A stretch of 11,392 bases of DNA. Origin: CAYSHJ01 sp964589725. Its GTDB lineage: Bacteria > Planctomycetota > Planctomycetia > Planctomycetales > Planctomycetaceae. Shown here piece after piece: positions 4,978 to 11,392 of this stretch (positions are counted from its first letter, which is position 1; every line of letters begins with the position of its first letter). The DNA is taken from positions 1-11,392 of the forward strand of contig CAZPUJ010000238.1 of the NCBI GenBank assembly GCA_964589725.1, read 5' to 3'. The notes beneath the pieces are model-generated. The model was not told where the DNA came from. It saw only the letters and a list, made by a program, of their open reading frames with translations, and searched no databases. Position numbers and translations under genes: made by a program.

Positions 4978-6189
4978 ATGTCCGACCCCATCGCCAACCG
5001 CCGTGATTTCCTTGCTGGACGTGCTCTGCGCGATGAGATCGTCGCTGTTGGCCAAGCAACGGGCGATGCGATTCTCGGCGACGCCGACGAACCGCGTCGC
5101 GAACCAACTAGCGGGGCGACGATTCGGTTGGTGACTTCCGCGATGGCGACAGACTTCGCCGTGATCCTCAATGCGATTCGCGAGAATGATCCTCGGCAGC
5201 CGCTGCGCTGGGCCAGCGAGGCCTTGGATGCCGTGCATCTGCTCGAAGACCAGATGAGCATCTATCGGCCGAGCACTGAACTATCGCGGCTCAACCAAAT
5301 CGCGGCGTCTCGGCCGGTGCAGGTTGAGGAACGCTTGTTCGAGCTGCTGTGCCGTGCTCGCGAGATCTGGCGTGAGACCGACGGCTGCTTCGATCCGACG
5401 TCTGGCTCGCTGATCGCTCTGTGGCGGCAGTGCCGGCAAGAGGTGCGTCTGCCGACTGGAGTGGAGTTGGCCGGGCGGCTGTCGCTGGCCGGGATGCAAC
5501 ACGTCACGTTTCCCGCGATTGACGTCACGCACAGGCGAGCGGGGGGAGTTAGCCCCCCGGTTGGTGGCGCGTCGACAGACTCCCATGCAACCGGGGGGCT
5601 AACGCCCCCCGCTCACCAAGAGTCATCGGTTGACACGTCCATATCGTTCGATAGGCCTGGTATCGAAGTCAACCTTGGCAGTATCGGCAAGGGATACGCC
5701 TTGGACCGCGTGGCGGAGATTCTCGTCGAGCACGACCTCACCGAATGCCTGATTCAGGGTGGACACAGCAGCGTGCTCGCGCGAGGCGGACACAACGGCT
5801 TGCTTGGCTGGCCAGTCGGATTACGGAATCCGCTGCTGCCGCAACGGCGGCTCGGCACGATCTTGCTGCGCGATCAAGCGCTCGCGACCAGCGGCACGGC
5901 CGTACAACATTTTCGCTTCGAGGGGAAACGATACGGCCACATCCTCGACCCGCGCACAGGCTGGCCGGTCGATGACATGCTGTCGGTCACGGTGCTCGCC
6001 CCAACCGCCGCCGAGGCCGACGCACTCTCCACCGCGTTCTTCGTCGGGGGAGTCGAATTAGCCGAAAGATATTGCTCTAATCACGCCGCAGTTTCGGCTT
6101 TGCTCATCCCGCCTCCGGCCAAAAGCGGGAGGTTGGAGCCGATCAATCTTGGCGTCCCAGCCGACGTCCTGTTTTGGAATGACGAATGA
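4978..6189 (+). CDS. apbE: FAD:protein FMN transferase (ApbE family) with in-frame repeat insert
   Basis: The 403-aa protein belongs to the ApbE family, which attaches FMN from FAD to Thr/Ser of partner redox proteins using Mg2+. Visible motifs: MATDFAVIL (56-64), LSRLNQIA (102-109), GCFDPTSGSL (136-145), VNLGSIGKGYALDRV (231-245), IQGGHSSVLARGG (259-271, the usual 'GG' nucleotide loop), ATSGTAVQHF (303-312), HILDPRTGWPV (321-331) and AEADALSTAFFV (345-356, with Asp348 and Thr352 at the metal/FAD site). These cover the whole family, so the enzyme should be active. The start has NRRDFLAG (7-14), a twin-arginine-like motif, but no hydrophobic stretch follows, so export is doubtful. Residues about 184-218 (AGGVSPPVGG...ATGGLTPPA) are an extra loop from the palindrome pair at 5535-5616. 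No clear ribosome site precedes ATG 4978. The stop overlaps the DoxX start (ATGA), implying translational coupling. No flavinylation target motif is seen in the neighbours. Confidence 0.88.
   Translation: MSDPIANRRDFLAGRALRDEIVAVGQATGDAILGDADEPRREPTSGATIRLVTSAMATDFAVILNAIRENDPRQPLRWASEALDAVHLLEDQMSIYRPSTELSRLNQIAASRPVQVEERLFELLCRAREIWRETDGCFDPTSGSLIALWRQCRQEVRLPTGVELAGRLSLAGMQHVTFPAIDVTHRRAGGVSPPVGGASTDSHATGGLTPPAHQESSVDTSISFDRPGIEVNLGSIGKGYALDRVAEILVEHDLTECLIQGGHSSVLARGGHNGLLGWPVGLRNPLLPQRRLGTILLRDQALATSGTAVQHFRFEGKRYGHILDPRTGWPVDDMLSVTVLAPTAAEADALSTAFFVGGVELAERYCSNHAAVSALLIPPPAKSGRLEPINLGVPADVLFWNDE
5535..5616. repeat. Inverted palindrome pair, family D, inside apbE
   Basis: Arms 5535-5563 and 5588-5616 (29 bp each) are inverted copies with 27/29 identity, separated by 24 bp. 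Each arm contains a G6/C6 hairpin (GGGGGG...CCCCCC around GTTAG or CTAACG). It is translated in frame as AGGVSPPVGG and ATGGLTPPAH. This G-run/C-run repeat is of a kind common in planctomycete genomes. Confidence 0.9.
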
Positions 6190-7478
6190 CTGACTCGAAA
6201 AAATCTTGTGGTGTCGCCATCGCCCTAATTGTCGCTCTGCGCCTCTCGATCGGCTGGCAGTTTTTGTACGAAGGCTTGTGGAAGTTTGAGACGTTGCAAA
6301 CGTCGACGCCGTGGTCGGCCGAGGGATATCTCAAGAACGCTCAAGGGCCGTTTCGGCAGACGTTTCGCAAGATGACGGGCGATCCCGATGACCTGAATTG
6401 GCTGGACCGAGACACGGTTGCGGCCAAGTGGGACACCTGGGCCGCGCGGTTTGAAGCTCATTACGTCTTGGACGACGTGCAGAAGAAAGATTTGACTCGG
6501 CTACTGAACGGCGCATCGGACTTTCGCGTCGAATTGGCCGCTCTGCCGGCGGGCGTCTCGATCCCGAAGGGCTTGGCGAAGGTCGCGATATTCGACGGAA
6601 AGTCGAAGCGGTTGATCTGTCCCGGCAGCAACCGCATGTTGCTTGCCGAGCGGGATGAATTACTGAATCTGGCGAAGCTGAACGAGTCAGCGGCGGCCGA
6701 ACAGCAAGAGTCGGTGAAGAAATATCGCGATGCAGTCAACCGACTTTACAAGAACGCGACCGATCCGAAGAACATCGGTGTCAAAGAGAAGCTCGGAGCA
6801 ACGCTGATCGGCAACCCGGAAATTGCCGGGCGTGAGTACCCGCAGCACAAAGGGACCATTGACGAGAAGCGGCTGGGCGATATCGAAATCTATCGCAACA
6901 ACCTGCAACGCTACGAAGAGAACCTCGCCAAAGCGAACAAGCAATCGGCGATGCAGTTCCCGCGCGAGCACTTGCAGAAGCAGTGGAACGAACTGCAACA
7001 ACTCCGAGGAAAACTGGTCGGCCCGGTGAAGGCGTTAGAGGCGGAACTGAAAGTCTCGGCGCAAAAACTGCTGACGCCAGAGCAACTTGCTCGCGGCCCG
7101 GTGCGTCTGCCGTCCATGCCGGTTGACCGCATTAACCAGCAAACGATGTGGGGCCTGACAATCCTCGGTGCGCTGCTGCTCGTCGGCTGCTGCACGCGAT
7201 TCGCCGCGTTCGGCGGAGCGGTGATGCTGACGATGTTCTACCTCTCGATGCCCCCGTGGCCCGGCGTCCCCGAGGCTCCCGGCCCGGAGCACAGCTTCAT
7301 TGTCAACAAGAACTTTATCGAAATCATCGCTCTGCTGGCCATCGCAGCGCTGCCGACCGGCCAATGGTTCGGCCTCGACCGGTTGTGTTCGAAATTCTGC
7401 GGCCGAAAAAAGACGAGTTGCTGTGATCCAAGCCCCGCGAATTCATGTGGATCAGCAACGCCATCAAAGTCGAAATGA
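6186..7478 (+). CDS. DoxX-family membrane protein with large soluble insertion and Cys-rich tail
   Basis: The 430-aa protein has one membrane helix at about 9-28 (VAIALIVALRLSIGWQFLYE), a long soluble region (about 32-319) and three more helices (about 320-338, 340-355, 376-395). The TM1 pattern 'R-x-S-I-G-W-x-F-L-Y-E-G-x-x-K' and the end NFIEIIALLAIAALPTGQWF (376-395) followed by GLD fit the DoxX family. DoxX proteins are small quinone-linked membrane components, some tied to thiosulfate or thiol oxidation. With four helices and positively charged cytoplasmic ends, the long insert should face the periplasm and the C-terminus the cytoplasm. The insert is charged and helical, with a likely coiled coil at 166-190 and 236-297. 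The tail holds five Cys (401, 405, 412, 413, 421) that could bind a metal. The start overlaps the apbE stop by 4 bp. The chain length is about three times that of classical DoxX. Confidence 0.75.
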   Translation: MTDSKKSCGVAIALIVALRLSIGWQFLYEGLWKFETLQTSTPWSAEGYLKNAQGPFRQTFRKMTGDPDDLNWLDRDTVAAKWDTWAARFEAHYVLDDVQKKDLTRLLNGASDFRVELAALPAGVSIPKGLAKVAIFDGKSKRLICPGSNRMLLAERDELLNLAKLNESAAAEQQESVKKYRDAVNRLYKNATDPKNIGVKEKLGATLIGNPEIAGREYPQHKGTIDEKRLGDIEIYRNNLQRYEENLAKANKQSAMQFPREHLQKQWNELQQLRGKLVGPVKALEAELKVSAQKLLTPEQLARGPVRLPSMPVDRINQQTMWGLTILGALLLVGCCTRFAAFGGAVMLTMFYLSMPPWPGVPEAPGPEHSFIVNKNFIEIIALLAIAALPTGQWFGLDRLCSKFCGRKKTSCCDPSPANSCGSATPSKSK

Positions 7479-7485
7479 AGACACT

Positions 7486-7513
7486 TTGACACGAAGAAGC
7501 ACACTGAGACAAT
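7486..7513 (+). promoter_or_regulatory. Candidate promoter for the Gfo/Idh/MocA gene
   Basis: A perfect TTGACA (7486-7491) is followed after 16 bp by GACAAT (7508-7513, 4/6 to TATAAT). Transcription would start near 7520, giving a leader of about 48 nt. It separates the oxidoreductase from the apbE-DoxX pair. Confidence 0.4.
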
Positions 7514-7555
7514 ACTGATGACTGACCACGGATCACTGGCGGTCTGAAAACTGAC

Positions 7556-7562
7556 AAAGGAG
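7556..7562 (+). promoter_or_regulatory. Strong ribosome binding site
   Basis: AAAGGAG lies 6 nt before ATG 7569. It is the best ribosome site in the window, suggesting high expression of the oxidoreductase. Confidence 0.65.
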
Positions 7563-7568
7563 AAAATC

Positions 7569-9098
7569 ATGCAACTCACTCCAGAGCAGAAACAACTTGG
7601 CAAGGACAACTTTAACGAGGCGGTCGGGTTCAGCCGGCGGGAATTCCTCACGGGAGCGGCAGCGGCCGGGACGGGACTCGGAGCGTATTACTTCGGCTAC
7701 GAGAAGCTGAAGGGGGAGCCGGTGCGAGTTGGCTTTATTGGCACCGGCGATGAAGGCTCGGTACTGCTGACGCAGCATCCGCCCGAATATATGGACATCA
7801 TCGCCGTCGCGGATATCCGGCCGACCAACTTAATGCGCGCACTGCACGGCGACGGCAACGACGACCGAGTCGGCCTCATCAAGAAGCTCGGCGAGAAGAA
7901 GGCGACGGCGATCACACTCTACGATGACCACCGCAAACTGCTGGATGACCCGCGTGTCGAGGCGGTTGTCATTGCCGTGCCGTTGGTCGGACACAAGCCG
8001 CTGGTGATGGAGGCGCTCGCCAAGGGCAAACATGTGCTAACGGAAAAGCTGATGGCCAAGACGATCCCCGAATGCAAAGAAATGATCAAGGAGGCCAAGT
8101 CGCGAAACCTGCTGCTGGCGGTCGGGCATCAGCGACACTACAGCGTGCTGTACGAGAACGCTTACAGCATCATCAAGGATGGGCTGCTGGGCGACATCAA
8201 GCACATCCGCGCTCAGTGGCATCGCAACAACAGCTTCCCCGGCCGCGACTCGTGGAACAAAAAGATTGATCCGCAGGACATGGCCGCGCTCAAGGACAAG
8301 ATCAAGGAGTATGGTTACGACTCCGTTGAGCAGCTCGTCAACTGGCGCATCTACAACAGCACCGGTGGCGGCTTGATGGCCGAACTCGGCAGTCACCAGC
8401 TCGATGCCAGCAGCATCTTTCTTGGCAAGGTCAAGCCGATCGCTTGCAGCGGTTACGGCGGCAAGAATTTCTATGGCGTGAAGGGAGTCGGTTCGGACGA
8501 CAAACAGAAGGACAAACGCGAGATCGACGACCACGTCTATGTCACCTTCGAGTTTCCCGGCCCACACTACGAGGCGAAGGACAATCCGGACGACGTGGCG
8601 ATTGTGACTTACTCGTCCCTCAACACGAACCGCCTGGAACCGTACGGCGAGACGGTCTTTGGCAGCCGAGCCACCTTGATGGTCCAAACGGAACAGCAAG
8701 CGTTGCTCTACAAAGAAGCCAGCCCGGACACGGGCGGCGGTGGCGTCGAGCAGCGGCTTTACGTCATCAACGGCAACGACGGCGGCCCGGTTCTCTCGGC
8801 CAGTGCCAGTCTCGCCCCCACCGCCGGAGCCGCATCGGCTGGAGCGACTGTTGAGAAAATCAGCCGTGGGTACACCGAAGAGATGGAGCATTTTTGCCAT
8901 TGCGTCCGCAACAAGATTTACGCCGGTCCGAAGGACGGCGGCCTGCGCTGCAACGGCACTGTCGCGATGGCCGACGCTATCATGGCTCTGACTTCGAACC
9001 TGGCGATGAAGTACAGGAAACGGATTGTCTTCAAGCCTGAATGGTTCGACCCGGACAGCGACGCTGTGCCGGAGACAGATAAGGACGTCATCGGCTGA
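7569..9098 (+). CDS. Tat-exported Gfo/Idh/MocA-family oxidoreductase
   Basis: The 509-aa NAD(P)-dependent oxidoreductase has an N-terminal twin-arginine signal (SRREFLTGAAAAGTGLG, 22-38), so it is exported folded with its cofactor. The Rossmann domain starts at VRVGFIGTGDEG (52-63, GxGxxG) and continues through IIAVADIRP (77-85) and DDPRVEAVVIAVPLVGHKP (126-144). TEKLMAKT (158-165) is the place of the usual 'EKP' nucleotide and active-site motif, here with Leu instead of Pro. GHQRHYSVLY (186-195) and GGGLMAELGSHQLD (266-279, with His276 and Asp279) match the C-terminal substrate domain. Members oxidise or reduce sugars and polyols or their derivatives; this sequence does not show which. A Gly/Ala-rich patch (387-427) is less conserved. 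The start is fixed by AAAGGAG. Upstream lies a DoxX protein and downstream a secreted protein of unknown function, which suggests periplasmic carbohydrate redox chemistry. Confidence 0.9.
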   Translation: MQLTPEQKQLGKDNFNEAVGFSRREFLTGAAAAGTGLGAYYFGYEKLKGEPVRVGFIGTGDEGSVLLTQHPPEYMDIIAVADIRPTNLMRALHGDGNDDRVGLIKKLGEKKATAITLYDDHRKLLDDPRVEAVVIAVPLVGHKPLVMEALAKGKHVLTEKLMAKTIPECKEMIKEAKSRNLLLAVGHQRHYSVLYENAYSIIKDGLLGDIKHIRAQWHRNNSFPGRDSWNKKIDPQDMAALKDKIKEYGYDSVEQLVNWRIYNSTGGGLMAELGSHQLDASSIFLGKVKPIACSGYGGKNFYGVKGVGSDDKQKDKREIDDHVYVTFEFPGPHYEAKDNPDDVAIVTYSSLNTNRLEPYGETVFGSRATLMVQTEQQALLYKEASPDTGGGGVEQRLYVINGNDGGPVLSASASLAPTAGAASAGATVEKISRGYTEEMEHFCHCVRNKIYAGPKDGGLRCNGTVAMADAIMALTSNLAMKYRKRIVFKPEWFDPDSDAVPETDKDVIG

Positions 9099-9180
9099 AT
9101 GGCGTTTGTTGGAGTTCGTCAGAATCTGATGCCGAATTGCCTCGTCTTCCGCCCCGACCCCGACCGCCGAGTAAGCACCG

Positions 9181-10992
9181 ATGTTGTCAAAGACTGTGTT
9201 GGCTCTCCTGACGCTGCTAATTGCCTCGCATACTCCGACATTCACGTTCGCTGCTGACGTTGTGATTGACACTCCGATGTCGCCGCCGGCATGGGCACTT
9301 CTCGAACGGGATTTGTTCAAAGCCAACACGATCGCGTGCCAGGAATTCTTCCGTCGGTACTTCGACGAGCGCGGCTATCTGGAATGCGTCGAGCGTTGGG
9401 GCGGGGATGACGGGCCGGATGATGCCATTGAAAACGTCAACGACTGGCCGCTGTTACACATGCTCGGCGGGCCGGACGTGGTGCGCGAACTGTACCTCAA
9501 AGCCTGGGAAGGGCACTTGCGGCAGTACACGGCGGCGAAGACGACGCATGTCGAATTCGCTCGCGACGGCATGTATTACCAAGAGTTCCCCGTGATGATG
9601 GACTGGCTCCACAACGGTGAGGGGCTGACCGTCTTCAATCTGCAAGGGCTGTCGGATCCGCGGCCAGACAAGTTCAAACACCGAGTCCGACGCTTCGCGG
9701 ACCTTTACGTCCCGTCGCCCGACAATCCGACCGCGAAAACGGCGAACGCGAACTACGACGCCGAACGAAAACTCATCCGCAGCATGTTCAACGGCAGTCG
9801 CGGGCCGCTGCTCCGCAAGGCCACGGCTCTGGATTGGGCGGGCGATCCGATCGAGGTTGAAGGCCGCTTCAGGCCCGGTCACGGCGAGCGAACTTACGAC
9901 GAGATGCTCAAGCATTTCGAAGAGTACAACGACATCCTGGGTGATCATCCGCAGAATTTGTTGACGACGTCGTTGGCGTTCAATGCGTTTGCGCTCACGC
10001 ACGACGAGCATTACAAACGTTGGCTGCTGGAGTACGTCGATGCGTGGTCAGACCGAGCGGCGGCAAACAACGGCATTCTGCCGTCAAACATCGGCCGCGA
10101 CGGCCAGATCGGCGGCGAAGTCGGCGGCAAGTGGTACGGCGGTGTCTATGGCTGGGGTTTCACCGTGACCGATCCGGTGACCGGCCAGAAGGTCCACCGC
10201 AATACGGTGCGGTTAGGTGTGACTGGTTTCGGAAACGCCTTGCTGCTGACGGGCGATCAAAAGTACGTCGATGTTTGGCGTAAACAGATCGACGCCGTGA
10301 ACGCCAATGCCAAAATTGTCGAGGGAAAGAAATACACGCCGCACATGTTCGGCGACGAGGGTTGGTTTGACTACAAACCCGGCCCGTGGAACTTTGGAGC
10401 GGTCGAGGTCGCGTACTGGTCGATGCGCGACGACGACATCGCTCGCGTGCGTGGTGAACCGGGGATCGCATTCTGGTCCGGGCGTCGTCCGACTTACCCG
10501 GAACTCGCATTGCGTTCCGATCTGGAACAAGTCCGCTCGCGCGTCGCGGCCTTGCGTGCAGACACGTCCACACCGGACACTCGTCTTTCCGACGACGCGA
10601 TGCATCTCAATCCCTGTTCGGTCGAAAGCCTGATTCGATTGACGCTGGGTGGTCTGCATCCCGGCAAAGTCGGTTCTCCGCTGCACGCTCGCCTGCGATA
10701 CTTCGACGCCGAACGGCAGGGTCCCGGATTGCCGGAGGACGTCGCGGCTCTGGTGGATAAGCTGACGGCTGATGAAGTTGGTGTGATTCTGGTCAACGTC
10801 AGTCAGACGGATCCGCATACGGTCATCGTGCAGACCGGCGCGTACGGCGAGCATCAGTGTGAGTCGGTCACGCGCAACGAGCAAACCATTCCGGTGAACG
10901 ACCGCCGCTTGACCGTCCGCCTCCAGCCCGGCTGTGGCGAACGACTGACGCTTCGCACGAAGCGTTATCAAAACATGGTCCGCTTCGATTGA
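9181..10992 (+). CDS. Secreted protein of unknown function, probably helical-toroid fold
   Basis: This 603-aa protein has a signal peptide (MLSKTVLALLTLLIA, cleavage likely near FTFAA at 21-25). I do not recognise a named family. Residues 40-420 consist of repeated amphipathic helices with aromatic and acidic patches: ENVNDWPLLHMLGG (84-97), DGMYYQEFPVMMDWLHNGEG (129-148), LLTTSLAFNAFALTHDEHYK (260-279), then a Gly/Trp-rich stretch GGEVGGKWYGGVYGWGF (311-327) and LGVTGFGNALLLTGDQKYVD (345-364). This layout resembles the (alpha/alpha)6 toroids of many polysaccharide-active enzymes, which is an inference from pattern only. The last 90 residues (VGVILVNVSQTDPHTVIVQT at 533-552, then a beta-rich end) look like a small beta domain. 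The gene follows the Gfo/Idh/MocA gene by 82 bp on the same strand with no terminator between, so cotranscription is likely. The ribosome site is weak, but ATG 9181 gives a proper signal peptide. Confidence 0.78.
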   Translation: MLSKTVLALLTLLIASHTPTFTFAADVVIDTPMSPPAWALLERDLFKANTIACQEFFRRYFDERGYLECVERWGGDDGPDDAIENVNDWPLLHMLGGPDVVRELYLKAWEGHLRQYTAAKTTHVEFARDGMYYQEFPVMMDWLHNGEGLTVFNLQGLSDPRPDKFKHRVRRFADLYVPSPDNPTAKTANANYDAERKLIRSMFNGSRGPLLRKATALDWAGDPIEVEGRFRPGHGERTYDEMLKHFEEYNDILGDHPQNLLTTSLAFNAFALTHDEHYKRWLLEYVDAWSDRAAANNGILPSNIGRDGQIGGEVGGKWYGGVYGWGFTVTDPVTGQKVHRNTVRLGVTGFGNALLLTGDQKYVDVWRKQIDAVNANAKIVEGKKYTPHMFGDEGWFDYKPGPWNFGAVEVAYWSMRDDDIARVRGEPGIAFWSGRRPTYPELALRSDLEQVRSRVAALRADTSTPDTRLSDDAMHLNPCSVESLIRLTLGGLHPGKVGSPLHARLRYFDAERQGPGLPEDVAALVDKLTADEVGVILVNVSQTDPHTVIVQTGAYGEHQCESVTRNEQTIPVNDRRLTVRLQPGCGERLTLRTKRYQNMVRFD

Positions 10993-11027
10993 GTCTGCCG
11001 GGGCCGCGGTCACAATGTGGATTCCGT

Positions 11028-11054
11028 GTAGGACGGATTGCCAAACCGTCCTGC
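11028..11054. repeat. Intergenic hairpin repeat, family G
   Basis: AGGACGG (11030-11036) pairs with CCGTCCT (11046-11052) around ATTGCCAAA, which can itself pair partly. It lies 37 bp after the stop of the 603-aa gene. An A-run rather than a T-run follows, so it is not a standard plus-strand terminator. The shape is typical of planctomycete intergenic repeats. Confidence 0.6.
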
Positions 11055-11090
11055 CAAAAAACTCCGCGCCGCCGAAAGTTGAATGTCACG

Positions 11091-11198
11091 ATGGGACGTT
11101 GGCCCGATCACACTCGATCGCAGTTTGTGACTTACGGCGTGTTGTTTGTGCTGTTCCCGCTGCTCTGCTGGCTGGCGTGGTGGTTCGTGAAAAGGTAA
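11091..11198 (+). CDS. Candidate small single-pass membrane protein (35 aa)
   Basis: ATG 11091 begins a 35-residue frame with a polar N-terminus (MGRWPDHTRSQ), one clear membrane helix (FVTYGVLFVLFPLLCWLAWW, about 12-31) and a short basic tail (FVKR). The charge layout suggests the C-terminal end stays in the cytoplasm. An upstream in-frame TTG (10989) would read through the palindrome at 11028-11054, so the ATG is preferred. The ribosome site is weak (GAAAG about 11 nt upstream). It lies between two hairpin repeats and before the MFS gene. It may be a genuine small membrane protein or a chance hydrophobic frame. Confidence 0.4.
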   Translation: MGRWPDHTRSQFVTYGVLFVLFPLLCWLAWWFVKR

Positions 11199-11200
11199 TC

Positions 11201-11245
11201 CGTGGCTGACGCAGCCGGCATCGGACGCTGGCGGCGTCAGCCACG
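11201..11245. repeat. Intergenic inverted repeat, family H, before the MFS gene
   Basis: CGTGGCTGACGC (11201-11212) and GCGTCAGCCACG (11234-11245) are perfect 12-bp inverted arms around a 21-base loop. On the plus strand AAAAAGAAAG follows. Seen from the minus strand a T-run precedes it, so it does not fit a plus-strand terminator. It ends 16 bp before the MFS start. Confidence 0.75.
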
Positions 11246-11261
11246 AAAAAGAAAGTTTGCC

Positions 11262-11392
11262 GTGACGAAAGCTTCGAAAGCTCCGCTGCTGATCATTTTC
11301 ATCACCGTCTTCATTGATCTGCTGGGCTTCGGCATCGTGATGCCGTTGTTGCCCCGGTACGGCAAGTTCTTTGGTGCGGACAAATTCACGCT
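11262..11392 (+). CDS. MFS transporter (DHA1/TCR-type), N-terminal part, cut by right edge
   Basis: From GTG 11262 the frame stays open to the window end (43 complete codons). After a short basic start (TKASKAP) comes the first membrane helix, LLIIFITVFIDLLGFGIVMP (about 9-28), then LLPRYGKFFGADKF. The 'F-I-D-L-L-G-F-G-I-V-M-P-L-L-P' pattern is the TM1 signature of the drug:H+ antiporter-type major facilitator transporters related to TetA. GAAAG about 7 nt upstream is a plausible ribosome site; the only nearby ATG lies within the helix. The substrate cannot be judged from this fragment. Confidence 0.82.
   Translation, partial: MTKASKAPLLIIFITVFIDLLGFGIVMPLLPRYGKFFGADKFT

Noticed and set aside
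5535..5616. Transcription terminator inside apbE
   Set aside because: The hairpins are strong but have no T-run, and the reading frame with ApbE motifs continues through to the DoxX overlap. A repeat insertion explains it better.
2633..5616. A CRISPR array or a complete insertion sequence
   Set aside because: The repeats are inverted pairs of different families, not evenly spaced direct repeats, and no transposase or cas gene is present.
8037..9329. A 430-codon open frame on the minus strand
   Set aside because: It lies antisense to most of the Gfo/Idh/MocA gene, whose motifs are unambiguous. The minus-strand product has a Val/Ala/Asp/Arg-rich composition expected from reading GC-rich codons backwards and shows no domain.
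10989..11209. Longer 64-69-aa frames over the small membrane peptide
   Set aside because: Their N-terminal parts are just the translated palindrome region, and the frame of the 64-aa version loses the hydrophobic helix.

Overview
The window reads as chromosomal DNA of a planctomycete. The signs are a GC-rich sequence, a 'Piru_Ver' type secreted dehydrogenase, a Tat-exported Gfo/Idh/MocA oxidoreductase behind a DoxX membrane protein, a Uma2-like fragment, and many short palindromic repeats of a kind common in planctomycete genomes. No rRNA, tRNA, CRISPR array or complete insertion sequence was seen.

Left part (1-1827, minus strand): the N-terminal 251 codons of an exported PVC-type dehydrogenase run off the left edge. 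Upstream of it on the same strand is a 324-aa helical protein of unknown function. A 266-bp divergent intergenic region (1828-2093) holds a weak promoter-like signal and a small inverted repeat.

Middle (2094-4848, plus strand): a membrane-anchored SGNH/GDSL hydrolase, a hairpin repeat, a truncated Uma2-like remnant, and an RNase HII/HIII-like protein with a D-E-D-E active site.

Right part (4978-11392, plus strand): apbE (FAD:protein FMN transferase) overlaps a DoxX-family membrane protein by 4 bp. After a promoter-like sequence come the Gfo/Idh/MocA oxidoreductase and a 603-aa secreted protein of unknown function. Then there is a 35-aa single-TM candidate between two palindromic repeats, and the start of an MFS transporter cut by the window edge. 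ApbE-DoxX looks like a redox/electron-transfer pair at the membrane. The oxidoreductase and the 603-aa protein look like a periplasmic sugar or polyol unit, but no substrate can be read from the sequence.

Most striking structure: four of the five full-size genes between 1 and 6189 (dehydrogenase, SGNH hydrolase, RNase H-like, ApbE) each carry a pair of palindromic repeats in inverted orientation. Each pair lies inside the coding sequence and keeps the frame open, so it is translated as a roughly 30-40-residue extra segment between conserved motifs. The four palindrome families differ. Two of the inserts nevertheless share an A/T-richer internal module. Four further hairpin families sit between genes.
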